Of a stretch of 23,210 nt of DNA, positions 6,985 through 15,489 are shown in pieces. The stretch is taken from positions 1 to 23,210 of the forward strand of contig CAAFWX010000066.1 in NCBI GenBank assembly GCA_900766795.1, in the 5' to 3' direction. The DNA is from Oscillospiraceae bacterium. GTDB taxonomy: Bacteria > Bacillota_A > Clostridia > Oscillospirales > Ruminococcaceae. The notes below the pieces were generated by a model that was not told the DNA's origin, did not search any database, and was given only the letters and a program-made list of their open reading frames with translations. Within the stretch, counting starts at the first letter, position 1. Each line of letters begins with the position of its first letter. Position numbers and translations under genes: made by a program.

Positions 6985-7758
6985 ATGATAGATATAGGAC
7001 TTAAAGGCGCGAAGAATATCCGCGACCTTGGGGGCACGATTTGCTCTGACGGAAGAATAATCAAACCGCGGCGTTTTATCCGCGGCGCGGAGCTTTCGCG
7101 GATTACTCCCGCCGACATGCACACGCTGACGGAATACTGCCGCGTCAAAACCATAATCGACCTGCGCACCGACAAGGAGATTGAGGAAAAGCCCGACCCC
7201 AGAATGGAGGGAACCTCGCTTTTCAAAAACCCCATCGTTGAAGCAGCAACCATGGGAATCAGCCACGAAAAAGGCACCAACAGTGCACGAGGGCTGGCTC
7301 GCGTGCCGCTTATGGAGGAGCTGTACCGCAATATTATCCGCTCGGACTATTCGCAGGAGCAGCTTGCGAAAGCGCTTCACCTTATTCTTGACAACACCGA
7401 AAGTGGCGCGGTCTTGTGGCACTGCACCGTCGGAAAGGACCGCTGCGGAATCTTAAGCGCGCTTGTGCTCTTTATCCTCGGCGCGGACATGGACACCATC
7501 TACAAGGACTATCTTCTGACAAACAGGGTCGGGCAGCTTCGCTCCTCGCTGTGCTACGTCCTCGCGCACATCATCACCGCCAACAACAAGGCTACGGCAA
7601 AGCGTGTGCTCGGAATTTACACCGCGCGAAGAAGCTTCCTTGAAGCCGCTTTTGACGAGATGGAAAAGATTGCGGGAAGCGTTGAGGAATTTATCCGCAC
7701 CAACCTGCAATTCTCGGACGGCGACATTGAGCAAATGCGTGCCGCCGCATTCAACTGA
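6985..7758 (+). CDS. Tyrosine-phosphatase-like protein (Y_phosphatase3 family)
   Basis: This 257-residue soluble protein has NIRDLGG at 11-17, IDLRTDKEIEEKPDP at 58-72 and the CX5R phosphate loop HCTVGKDR at 146-153 (nucleophile C147, R153). Together these define the bacterial dual-specificity or phosphoinositide-type phosphatases of the Y_phosphatase3 group. The loop is usually HCTAGKDRTG; here A is V and T is C, which should still bind phosphate. The fold length is normal and there is no signal peptide, so it acts in the cytoplasm. ATG 6985 is preceded by GGAGG at 8 nt. It probably shares a transcript with the upstream DUF1810 gene and ends at the strong terminator at 7778. The substrate is unknown. 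Confidence 0.9.
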   Translation: MIDIGLKGAKNIRDLGGTICSDGRIIKPRRFIRGAELSRITPADMHTLTEYCRVKTIIDLRTDKEIEEKPDPRMEGTSLFKNPIVEAATMGISHEKGTNSARGLARVPLMEELYRNIIRSDYSQEQLAKALHLILDNTESGAVLWHCTVGKDRCGILSALVLFILGADMDTIYKDYLLTNRVGQLRSSLCYVLAHIITANNKATAKRVLGIYTARRSFLEAAFDEMEKIAGSVEEFIRTNLQFSDGDIEQMRAAAFN

Positions 7759-7777
7759 CTTTCCTGCAAAAATCCCA

Positions 7778-7816
7778 CGCCGCACTCTGCAATATAGCAG
7801 AGTGCGGCGTTTTTTT
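7778..7816 (+). terminator. Rho-independent terminator of the phosphatase-like gene
   Basis: A perfect 13-bp stem (7778-7790 with 7797-7809), a 6-nt loop AATATA and seven T residues. Confidence 0.95.
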
Positions 7817-7822
7817 CAGCGC

Positions 7823-7857
7823 AAAAAGAAAAGCTCTGCGGTAAACGCAAAGCTTTT
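7823..7857 (-). terminator. Rho-independent terminator of carB
   Basis: Read on the minus strand, AAAAGCTTTGCG and CGCAGAGCTTTT form a 12-bp stem with one G-U (7829-7840 with 7846-7857) and a 5-nt loop, followed by a T-rich tract. It faces the terminator at 7778, as expected between convergent genes. Confidence 0.9.
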
Positions 7858-7879
7858 CGATGAGTTATCGGGCGCAGAG

Positions 7880-10800
7880 TTACTTTATTTCTGCGTGGAA
7901 TGCCTGAAGCGACTTTACGCCGAGGTGAGTGTTTCGCTTGATAGCTGCAATTCCCTCTGCGCTTGCCCTTGCGGCAGCCATGGTGGTGATATACGGGATT
8001 CTGTGCTTGATGGCAGCCTTTCTGATGTAGCTGTCATCGTTGGCGCTGGTCTTGCCTGCGGGGGTGTTGATGATAAGCTGGATTTCGCCGTTCATAATCT
8101 TGTCGGTGATGTTGGGTCTGCCCTCGTACAGCTTGAGCACCTTTTCAGCCTTTATCCCCGCTTCAACAATCATGTCATAGCTCTTGCCTGTTGCAAGAAT
8201 CTTGAAGCCGTCAGCCTCGAATGCCTTTGCAATCTCAATAAGCTCGGGCTTGTCGCGGTCGCATACCGACAGCAGCACCGTGCCCTCTAAGGGAAGCTTT
8301 GTCTGGGTAGCCTCCTGCGCCTTGTAGTAAGCCTCGCCGAAGCTTTCGGAAAGACCGAGAACCTCGCCCGTGGAGCGCATTTCGGGACCGAGCACGGGGT
8401 CAACCTCCTGGAACATATTGAACGGGAACACAGCTTCCTTAACGCCGTAGTGCTTTATCTCGCGGTCGCGCAGCTCACCTACGGGAGAGGGTCTGCCTGT
8501 GAGGCTTCCTGTCATTATGTCGGTCGCAATCTGAACCATGTTGATGGAGCATACCTTGGACACCAGCGGAACTGTTCTGGAAGCTCTGGGGTTTGCTTCG
8601 AGCACATAAACCGTGTCGCCCTCGATTGCATACTGCATATTCATAAGACCCACTACGCCCATCTCAACGGCAATCTTCTTGGTGTACTCTTTGATGGTCG
8701 CAACGTGCTTTGCGGGAATGTTCTTGCTGGGGAGTATGCAGGCGGAGTCGCCCGAGTGGATTCCCGCAAGCTCAATGTGCTCCATAACAGCGGGAACAAA
8801 GCAGTTCGTGCCGTCGGAAATCGCGTCAGCCTCGCATTCGAGCGCGTGGTTTAAGAAGCGGTCAATGAGTATGGGACGGTCGGGAGTTACGCCGACTGCC
8901 GCGCTCATGTACACTCGCATCATCTCGTCGTCGTGAACAACCTCCATTCCGCGTCCGCCGAGGACATAGGAGGGGCGCACCATTACGGGGTAGCCTATCT
9001 TATTCGCGATTGTGAGCGCGTCGTCAACCGTGACAGCCATGCCGCTCTCGGGCATAGGAATGCCCAGCTTGTCCATCATTGCGCGGAACAAATCTCTGTC
9101 CTCTGCAAGGTCGATGGTTTCGGGAGTTGTGCCGAGAATATTTACGCCGTTCTTCTTAAGCTCTGCGGCAAGGTTAAGCGGAGTCTGACCGCCGAACTGC
9201 GCGATAACTCCAACAGGCTTCTCTTTCTCGTAAATGGAAAGAACATCTTCAAGGGTAAGCGGCTCAAAGTAAAGCTTGTCCGAGGTGTCATAGTCGGTGG
9301 AAACGGTTTCGGGATTGCAGTTTACGATAATGGACTCGAAGCCCAGCTTTTTCAGCGCAAGCGCAGCGTGTACGCAGCAGTAGTCGAACTCGATACCCTG
9401 ACCGATTCTGTTGGGACCGCCGCCGAGAATCATAATCTTCGGCTTTTCGGTGTTGCAGGGGCTTTCGTCCTTTTCAAGATTGTAGGTGGAATAGTAGTAT
9501 GCGGCATTCTCTGTGCCCGATACATGAACTCCCTCCCACGCTTCCTTTATGCCGTACTCGTTTCTCTTTGCGCGTATGTCAGCCTCGGGTACGTCAAGCA
9601 GCTTTGAAAGGTAGCGGTCGGAGAAGCCGTCCTGCTTCGCCTGAAGCAGAACCGCCTTTTCGGGGACAGCGCCCTTGTTTGCGGCAAGGGACTCCTCCTC
9701 CCTGATAAGCTCAACCATCTGCTCAAGGAACCAGTGCTTTATCTTAGTGAGGGAGTATATTTCGTCAACGGTAGCGCCCTTGCGCAGTGCCTCGTAGATG
9801 ATGAACTGGCGCTCGCTGGAGGGGTATGTAAGCTTCGCGAGAAGCTCCTCTTTCGTAAGCTCGTTGAAATTCTTTGCATAGCCTAAGCCGTATCTGCCTG
9901 TTTCAAGGGAGCGAATGGCTTTCTGGAACGCTTCCTTGTAGGTCTTGCCGATGGACATAACCTCGCCGACAGCGCGCATTTGTGTGCCAAGCTTGTCCTC
10001 TGCGCCCTTGAACTTCTCGAACGCCCAGCGTGCAAACTTGATAACAACATAGTCGCCGTCGGGAACGTACTTATCCAACGTCCCGTACTTGCCGCAGGGA
10101 ATCTCGCTTAAGGTAAGCCCGCAGGCAAGCATTGCGGAAACCAGCGCAATGGGGAAGCCGGTGGCTTTTGAGGCAAGCGCGGAGGAGCGGGAGGTTCTGG
10201 GGTTAATCTCAATGACAACAATTCTGCCCGAAACAGGGTCGTGTGCGAACTGGCAGTTGCAGCCGCCGATAACCTCGATAGCCTTTACAATGCGGTAGGA
10301 ATAGTCCTGGAGCGTTTTCTGAACGTCCTCGCTGATGGTCAGCATGGGCGCGGAGCAGAAGGAATCGCCCGTGTGCACGCCGATGGGGTCGATGTTCTCG
10401 ATAAAGCAAACGGTGATGACGTTATCCTCAGCGTCGCGGACAACCTCAAGCTCAAGCTCCTCCCAGCCGCTGATGGATTCCTCAACCAGCACCTGATGAA
10501 CGAGGGAAGCCTGAAGTCCTCTTGCGCAGACGGTTTTCAGCTCGTCAACGTTGTATACCAGACCGCCGCCCGCGCCGCCCATGGTGTAGGCGGGACGGAG
10601 AACAACAGGATAGTGAAGCCTGTCTGCGATTTCAAGCGCCTCCTCTACGGAGTACGCAACCTCGCTTCTGGGCATTTCGATACCCAGTTTCTCCATGGTG
10701 TGCTTGAACTCGATTCTGTCCTCGCCGCGCTCGATTGCGTCAACCTGAACGCCGATGACCTTAACGCCGTACTTCTCGAGAATCCCCGCTTCAGAAAGCT

Positions 10801-11101
10801 CGGAGCAGAGGTTAAGTCCACTCTGTCCGCCGAGGTTTGGCAAAAGCGCGTCCGGACGCTCCTTTTCGATTATCTGCTCAAGTCGGGTGACATTAAGCGG
10901 CTCGATGTAGGTGATGTCGGCAACATCGGGGTCGGTCATAATGGTTGCGGGATTTGAGTTCACGAGAACTATCTCATAGCCAAGCTTGCGAAGCGCCTTG
11001 CAAGCCTGTGTTCCCGAATAGTCGAACTCGCACGCCTGTCCGATAATGATAGGACCGGAGCCGATTATCATAATCTTGTGGATATCCTGTTTCTTTGGCA
11101 T
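7880..11101 (-). CDS. carB: Carbamoyl-phosphate synthase large subunit
   Basis: This 1073-residue large subunit makes carbamoyl phosphate from ammonia (delivered by CarA from glutamine), bicarbonate and two ATP, for pyrimidine and arginine synthesis. It has the full two-part structure: an N-terminal half with GQACEFDYSGTQA, a second homologous half from about residue 555 with GQGIEFDYCCVHA, one ATP-grasp unit in each, and a C-terminal MGS-like allosteric domain of about 140 residues. The length equals that of typical bacterial CarB. I chose ATG 11101, 9 nt after AAAGGGAG; an in-frame TTG at 11107 would leave only 3 nt. It is transcribed alone, with its own promoter and terminator. No carA or other pyrimidine gene is adjacent, so the partner must be encoded elsewhere. 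Confidence 0.97.
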   Translation of the reverse strand: MPKKQDIHKIMIIGSGPIIIGQACEFDYSGTQACKALRKLGYEIVLVNSNPATIMTDPDVADITYIEPLNVTRLEQIIEKERPDALLPNLGGQSGLNLCSELSEAGILEKYGVKVIGVQVDAIERGEDRIEFKHTMEKLGIEMPRSEVAYSVEEALEIADRLHYPVVLRPAYTMGGAGGGLVYNVDELKTVCARGLQASLVHQVLVEESISGWEELELEVVRDAEDNVITVCFIENIDPIGVHTGDSFCSAPMLTISEDVQKTLQDYSYRIVKAIEVIGGCNCQFAHDPVSGRIVVIEINPRTSRSSALASKATGFPIALVSAMLACGLTLSEIPCGKYGTLDKYVPDGDYVVIKFARWAFEKFKGAEDKLGTQMRAVGEVMSIGKTYKEAFQKAIRSLETGRYGLGYAKNFNELTKEELLAKLTYPSSERQFIIYEALRKGATVDEIYSLTKIKHWFLEQMVELIREEESLAANKGAVPEKAVLLQAKQDGFSDRYLSKLLDVPEADIRAKRNEYGIKEAWEGVHVSGTENAAYYYSTYNLEKDESPCNTEKPKIMILGGGPNRIGQGIEFDYCCVHAALALKKLGFESIIVNCNPETVSTDYDTSDKLYFEPLTLEDVLSIYEKEKPVGVIAQFGGQTPLNLAAELKKNGVNILGTTPETIDLAEDRDLFRAMMDKLGIPMPESGMAVTVDDALTIANKIGYPVMVRPSYVLGGRGMEVVHDDEMMRVYMSAAVGVTPDRPILIDRFLNHALECEADAISDGTNCFVPAVMEHIELAGIHSGDSACILPSKNIPAKHVATIKEYTKKIAVEMGVVGLMNMQYAIEGDTVYVLEANPRASRTVPLVSKVCSINMVQIATDIMTGSLTGRPSPVGELRDREIKHYGVKEAVFPFNMFQEVDPVLGPEMRSTGEVLGLSESFGEAYYKAQEATQTKLPLEGTVLLSVCDRDKPELIEIAKAFEADGFKILATGKSYDMIVEAGIKAEKVLKLYEGRPNITDKIMNGEIQLIINTPAGKTSANDDSYIRKAAIKHRIPYITTMAAARASAEGIAAIKRNTHLGVKSLQAFHAEIK

Positions 11102-11134
11102 AAACAACTACTCCCTTTGATTTTTCTATTTACC

Positions 11135-11149
11135 TGGGTCTGCAACCCA
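11135..11149 (-). promoter_or_regulatory. Small hairpin at the 5' end of the carB transcript
   Basis: On the minus strand TGGGT and ACCCA pair across a 5-nt loop, starting about 3 nt after the predicted transcription start. It may protect the 5' end or affect initiation. I see no PyrR-type binding loop or attenuator terminator. Confidence 0.35.
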
Positions 11150-11158
11150 CCAATATAT

Positions 11159-11187
11159 ATGATACCACAAATCCCATAGAATTGCAA
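11159..11187 (-). promoter_or_regulatory. Sigma-A promoter of carB
   Basis: On the minus strand TTGCAA (11182-11187) and TATCAT (11159-11164) are 17 bp apart, about 50 nt upstream of the start codon. Confidence 0.75.
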
Positions 11188-11237
11188 TATACGACAGGAA
11201 AAAATTTTTAGCGTTTAAACATTCTTTTCATCTATAC

Positions 11238-11266
11238 AGAAAAGGCGCGGGAAAAAACGCGCCTTT
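11238..11266 (-). terminator. Terminator of the c-di-GMP gene
   Basis: On the minus strand AAAGGCGCG and CGCGCCTTT form a 9-bp stem (11241-11249 with 11258-11266), followed by T then C-T. The T-tract is short and partly in the stem, so termination may be incomplete. Confidence 0.75.
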
Positions 11267-11272
11267 AAAGTA

Positions 11273-14200
11273 TTACTCAAAATCAATCGAACAATCCTCA
11301 ATGCTCACTCTGGACATATCGTCCGGTAATGCGCCGCCGTTGCCTGTGGAAACCTTTATGTATCCCTTGCAGCGCTCCAGCACAAGCGAGCCTGAGCCGG
11401 AAGTATTGCCCAGCGCATGTGCCGTACCGCCTTCACAGAGCACATCGAAATTGCAGTCGGACATTCTGATATCCGCGTCGGAATTATACGAACCTATGGC
11501 GATTATCTCCTTGCCCTTGAAAATGCCCTTAATTTTGCAGGAATCAAGCTGAATAGAACTGCCCGCCGCGTTCGGAACGTAAATTCCGTGAATATTGTCC
11601 CCGTGCGCTTCCAGTTTTATGTTGCATCTCTCCATCAGGATATTGGAGGGCATATAGGCACAGCCTATCATAGTACCCTGGCAGCACTGCTCGCGAATGG
11701 TGACCTTCGTGTTGCGAATACTGATATCCACGGGGTCGTAAAGGCAGCCTATGCCGAATAATTCTTTTCCTGCGATGTCAATGGACATATCGCGGCACTC
11801 AATGTTTATCTTTGAGCTGTTGCTGTTGCAGCCGCCGCCCACGGCTATGCTTCCCTCCCCGTCTATCTGCATATAGATGGTGTTCTTCAGCTTCAGATTG
11901 ATGTTTCCGAAGCTGTGGCGATTGTCTGTTCCGATACAGTAGCAGTGGTTGCCCGAAGCGTTAAAGGACAGCGTGCCGTCGCCGACAACATTCAGCGTTG
12001 CGGTTTCGGGGACGTGAATCGAGCCTATCATCGTGACGTTTCCTTTGATGACAAGCGTAAGCGTAGAGTTATCTCCGAGCGTTATGCAGTCGCCTACAAA
12101 CATGTTTTTGAGAGTTACATCGCAAAGCGTCAGTGTGCAGTCCAAATCGTCCTTGGTTTTGATAATCAGGTTGGAGATATACCCCTGCGAACCGATTATC
12201 GTATACTCCCGCTCCGTCACGCATACCTCGGTGTAGTTCTCGAAATCCAGCGCCATCAGCGTAGTTTCCTTTTCCGAGCCTGTGAAGAATGTTTTCTTCA
12301 CCACCGACATGCTGTTCATCTGGTGTATTGTCAGTATCTCCGAGGCAATATAGGAATCAATCTCTTCCACGACTTTCTCCGAGGGTCTGCCGGTGTAGTA
12401 GCCCTGAATGAGGTCAACCCCCATCTCTACAACCGTTTTCAGCTCCTCGTAAAGCTCCACTCCCTCGGCAAGCACCTTGAAGTTGTTGTCGTGTCCGTAT
12501 TCGATGATGTTCTTGCAGAAATGCTGCTTGCGCTTGTCGTTATGAACATTGGATATCAGGCTGCGGTCAATTTTCACGAAGTTCGGCATACAGTTCAGCA
12601 GATTGGCAATGTTGGAATATCCCGTGCCGTAGTCGTCTATCGCAATCTTGAAGCCCATTCTCTTGCTGCGCTCAAGAATCACCGCGAGCTGCTCGCTGCT
12701 TGCCTCTGTCTGCTCGGTGAACTCTATCGTCACGCTCGGCATGATGTCGTGAAAGCGCGCGTAAAGCTCCTCAAAATCCTTGTCGGGAAGCGTGCAGGAC
12801 GGGATAGAGTTGACAAACAGCATTTTGCCGTCAAACTCCTTGCGGTGCGTGCTGAGATAGCTGAACAGGTTGTTCATCGTAAGGCGCTCGACATCTCCCA
12901 GCCTGCCAAGCGCGTCTGCATGGCTCAGAATAGCAACGGGCGAAAGGCGGCGCTCTGCCCCCGAACGCATTAGCCCCTCAAACGCGAAAATCCTGCCGGT
13001 TTTTGCATCAACTATGGGCTGGAAGTTGTAGCTGAACAGGTTGTCGTTAAGCAGCCGCACAACATACGCGCGCTCGGCGGGGTCAAACTCCTCGTCAACG
13101 TGGCTGCGGCTTCTGGTGATTGCCTTTTTGGCGTTGCCTTTGGTGAGGCTGCGCTGATAGCTTGCGTCATAGGGCAGCGTGTCAAGCACCTCCAACGAAT
13201 CAAAGGGCGCGGTAACACGCGCGGAATGCACATGAATGCCATATTCATTTTCTGCGGAGGAATTGAATGCGTCAATGTTCCGCTGGAGCGTTATCGGAAT
13301 ATCGTCAACGGCGTCCTCGGAATCAAGCAGCCCCGCAATCATGAACTCATCGCCCGAAACGCGCACGCAGATATCCTCCGCTGAGCAGCTGTTGTTCATG
13401 ATAACGGACAGCTTTTGCAGCAGCTTGTCGCCCTCGGAATAGCCGTAGGCGGTGTTAATGCCGCTAAGGTCGCCCACATCAAGCGAGATGATACGCAGGA
13501 AGCGCTTGCTGCCGCCCTTTGCGAATCTGTCCGACATCACGCTCTTGAAGCCGCGCATGTTCATCAGACCCGTAAGCGGGTCGCGTATCTGCCCGTTAAG
13601 CACTGCGTCCTCATAAATGATATGGCGGCGCTGCTTCTCTATCGCGCAGGTGACGTATCTCAGCCACTTGACAAAGGTCTGGTCGTAGACCCTACCCGTG
13701 TCGCCGTAGGAAAGCACGGTGTAGCCGAAATTAATGCCCGAAAAATGCAGCGGAGTGAAGATAAACGACGCAGGCTTCGCGCGCTTCTCGAAGATAAACG
13801 GAAGCATCTGCTTTTTGTCAAAGCTGCGCTTGAAGTCAACCGAGCCGCTTCCGTGATGGTTCTGATAGGGAATTGCAATTGTGTCGGTGTAGTCGCGCGG
13901 AGCGATTTCGGAGTGCATAACATTATCGTTCAGGCACATCCAGAAGCCGTCATAGTCGCCGAGATAGAACGTGTACCAGTTCAGTTTCCAGAGATAGTCC
14001 TCGAAATCCTTCGCGCCGACAAGCTCCTCTGACATGAAGTTGTAGTAGCTGTCGAAGCCCTCGCGGCGTGAGTGTATCATGCTGTCAACCGCCGAACGCG
14101 TCAGCGCGCCGTAATCAATCTCCGCGCAGCCGCAGGTAACGCCCAGCTCCAGCTTGCCCTCGGGGGAATCGTCGGGGACAAATTCCGTGCCCTTGACAGC

Positions 14201-14983
14201 GGAGATTATCTTACGCGCGGCGTTCACCGCCATGGGCTTCGGGCTTCTCGAAACGGTCGTGAAGTTTATGTAGTCGTTCACAAACGGCTCGTTCTTGGAA
14301 TAGCCCGTGACGATAGTGTCCGCGGGAACCTTTACTCCCAACTTCGCAAGCTCGGAGGTGACCTCCGCTGCGGTGAAATCGCTGCAGCAGACAACAGCGC
14401 TCGGAAGTCCGTTCTCAACAATGCTTTTTGCGACGGGGGAATAATCCTCCACCCAATCCTTGCAGTAATAGATGTCCTTTTCGTCAAGCTGCACGCCGTA
14501 TTTGTCCAGCGCCTTACGGAAGCTGTTCAGGATTCGGTTGTGAAAGCCCGACTGCTTCGGACCGCTGACATACACAACCCGCGTGACGCAATGGTTGACC
14601 CACAGGTGCTCAATCAGCAGGTCGGTGCAGGTGTCGTTGTTGTACATAACGCAGTCGAAATCGGTGGTGTCGTCCTCCACCACAACGACAGGTCGGGGGA
14701 AATTCGCCTTAAGCGAAGCCACGATTTCGTTCTTTATGCTTTCGCAATTGAGCGAATTTCTGAACATAATTATCCCGTCAAGCAGGTCATAGTTTATCAT
14801 GTTGAAGATGGAGTTTTCGGCGTCAACGTAGTCCTGCTCGCCCCTTGTCAGCAGGGTCGAAAAAACCGCCACGTCCATGTCTGCGGCAAAGCACTCCTTC
14901 TGAATATGCTCCATTGCACCTGACATGAAGGCATAATCCGCCTCACTGATTATCACACCAATCAATGGTCTTTGTTTTTCCAT
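11273..14983 (-). CDS. c-di-GMP GGDEF-EAL protein with LacI-type sensor and C-terminal solenoid
   Basis: This is a 1236-residue soluble protein with no transmembrane segment. Residues about 5-290 look like a LacI/PBP-type ligand-binding fold without the helix-turn-helix. About 310-455 is an unassigned, perhaps GAF-like, domain. The GGDEF domain is at about 460-625, with D502, N510 and the signature changed to SGDEF (543-547). The product-inhibition RxxD site is SAED at 534-537, so its arginine is missing. The EAL domain is at about 640-880, with EGL (669-671), N725, E754, D783-D784, K804, E840 and Q860, a complete phosphodiesterase set. Residues about 905-1236 are beta-rich, ending in about seven repeats. 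The ATG follows an AGGGGGAAT-type site. It could make or degrade c-di-GMP in response to a small ligand; degradation is better supported. Confidence 0.92.
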   Translation of the reverse strand: MEKQRPLIGVIISEADYAFMSGAMEHIQKECFAADMDVAVFSTLLTRGEQDYVDAENSIFNMINYDLLDGIIMFRNSLNCESIKNEIVASLKANFPRPVVVVEDDTTDFDCVMYNNDTCTDLLIEHLWVNHCVTRVVYVSGPKQSGFHNRILNSFRKALDKYGVQLDEKDIYYCKDWVEDYSPVAKSIVENGLPSAVVCCSDFTAAEVTSELAKLGVKVPADTIVTGYSKNEPFVNDYINFTTVSRSPKPMAVNAARKIISAVKGTEFVPDDSPEGKLELGVTCGCAEIDYGALTRSAVDSMIHSRREGFDSYYNFMSEELVGAKDFEDYLWKLNWYTFYLGDYDGFWMCLNDNVMHSEIAPRDYTDTIAIPYQNHHGSGSVDFKRSFDKKQMLPFIFEKRAKPASFIFTPLHFSGINFGYTVLSYGDTGRVYDQTFVKWLRYVTCAIEKQRRHIIYEDAVLNGQIRDPLTGLMNMRGFKSVMSDRFAKGGSKRFLRIISLDVGDLSGINTAYGYSEGDKLLQKLSVIMNNSCSAEDICVRVSGDEFMIAGLLDSEDAVDDIPITLQRNIDAFNSSAENEYGIHVHSARVTAPFDSLEVLDTLPYDASYQRSLTKGNAKKAITRSRSHVDEEFDPAERAYVVRLLNDNLFSYNFQPIVDAKTGRIFAFEGLMRSGAERRLSPVAILSHADALGRLGDVERLTMNNLFSYLSTHRKEFDGKMLFVNSIPSCTLPDKDFEELYARFHDIMPSVTIEFTEQTEASSEQLAVILERSKRMGFKIAIDDYGTGYSNIANLLNCMPNFVKIDRSLISNVHNDKRKQHFCKNIIEYGHDNNFKVLAEGVELYEELKTVVEMGVDLIQGYYTGRPSEKVVEEIDSYIASEILTIHQMNSMSVVKKTFFTGSEKETTLMALDFENYTEVCVTEREYTIIGSQGYISNLIIKTKDDLDCTLTLCDVTLKNMFVGDCITLGDNSTLTLVIKGNVTMIGSIHVPETATLNVVGDGTLSFNASGNHCYCIGTDNRHSFGNINLKLKNTIYMQIDGEGSIAVGGGCNSNSSKINIECRDMSIDIAGKELFGIGCLYDPVDISIRNTKVTIREQCCQGTMIGCAYMPSNILMERCNIKLEAHGDNIHGIYVPNAAGSSIQLDSCKIKGIFKGKEIIAIGSYNSDADIRMSDCNFDVLCEGGTAHALGNTSGSGSLVLERCKGYIKVSTGNGGALPDDMSRVSIEDCSIDFE
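11276..11905 (-). repeat. Region coding about seven 28-residue beta-solenoid repeats
   Basis: Residues 1027-1236 of the c-di-GMP protein divide into units starting near 1027, 1058, 1085, 1114, 1143, 1171, 1199 and 1225 (the last partial). Each begins with alternating hydrophobic residues and an [RDN]-C or similar turn (ERCNIKL, DSCKIKG, SDCNFDV, ERCKGYI, EDCSIDF) and most contain a mid-unit IG or LG turn. The pattern suggests a right-handed beta-helix. The repeats are visible in protein but diverged at the DNA level. Confidence 0.7.
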
Positions 14984-15037
14984 TGTTATTCCCCCTGCGA
15001 CGTTTTACGGAAAGTGGGTGTACAATCCGATATTACA

Positions 15038-15066
15038 ATTATAGCACAACAACAGGAAAACTTCAA
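15038..15066 (-). promoter_or_regulatory. Sigma-A promoter of the c-di-GMP gene
   Basis: On the minus strand TTGAAG (15061-15066) and TATAAT (15038-15043) are 17 bp apart, and TGC before the -10 gives an extended -10 element. It lies about 55 nt upstream of the ATG at 14983. Confidence 0.85.
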
Positions 15067-15197
15067 CATCAGCGCCACAGATTTGTTAATAATATTCAAT
15101 AATTTTGCACAAAACTAGCAATAAAAACGGAACAATGACATTCATAGCGTGACGCTCATCGCGAAAGTTTCAGGCTGACGATTTCTCGACAGACTGA

Positions 15198-15221
15198 ACG
15201 GCTGCACAAATGTACAGCCGT
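15198..15221 (-). terminator. Hairpin after the glycolytic gene cluster, possible terminator
   Basis: ACGGCTG (15198-15204) and CAGCCGT (15215-15221) pair over 7 bp just past the stop codon at 15228. Neither strand shows a clear T-tract after it, so it may be an mRNA 3'-end stabiliser rather than a true intrinsic terminator. Confidence 0.4.
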
Positions 15222-15227
15222 CGTGAT

Positions 15228-15485
15228 TCATTCAATTATGCACAGACCGCCGCTGTTTTCCGCGCTGTCATACCAGACCGCGAAGCGTGTGCCGCACTCG
15301 CAGGTAAGTTCATTGCGCAAAAAGCCGCAGCTGCCGCCCGATATTGCTTCGGGCGGGAAAATCCCGCTGTCAACAATCATCGCGCCGTCCTCCACAAGAG
15401 AACGTATCTTGTCCATCTCGTGGAAGTATTGCAGCGGCGAGCGGAATCGGTCGTACAGGTGGAGAATCTCACATCTCACACACAT
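15228..15485 (-). CDS. Small Cys-containing protein of unknown function
   Basis: This is an 85-residue product of unknown function that begins 4 bp after the gpmI stop codon on the same strand. It has an N-terminal CVRC pair (residues 2-5) and a C-terminal CECG pair near residues 62-65. That suggests two Cys pairs that could bind zinc, followed by a conserved-looking acidic and glycine-rich tail. The closest good ribosome site (AGGAGAG) is about 14 nt upstream of the ATG, a long gap, so it may depend on translational coupling to gpmI. The amino acid composition and position favour a real gene. I do not recognise a family. Confidence 0.65.
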   Translation of the reverse strand: MCVRCEILHLYDRFRSPLQYFHEMDKIRSLVEDGAMIVDSGIFPPEAISGGSCGFLRNELTCECGTRFAVWYDSAENSGGLCIIE

Positions 15486-15489
15486 TAAA

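Noticed and set aside
11108..11158. PyrR attenuator in front of carB
   Set aside because: Only a 5-bp hairpin is present; no antiterminator/terminator pair or PyrR loop motif fits in about 50 nt.
11915..12973. 352-codon open frame on the + strand opposite the c-di-GMP gene
   Set aside because: It is an antisense shadow of the EAL and solenoid coding region, with low-complexity composition and no domain.
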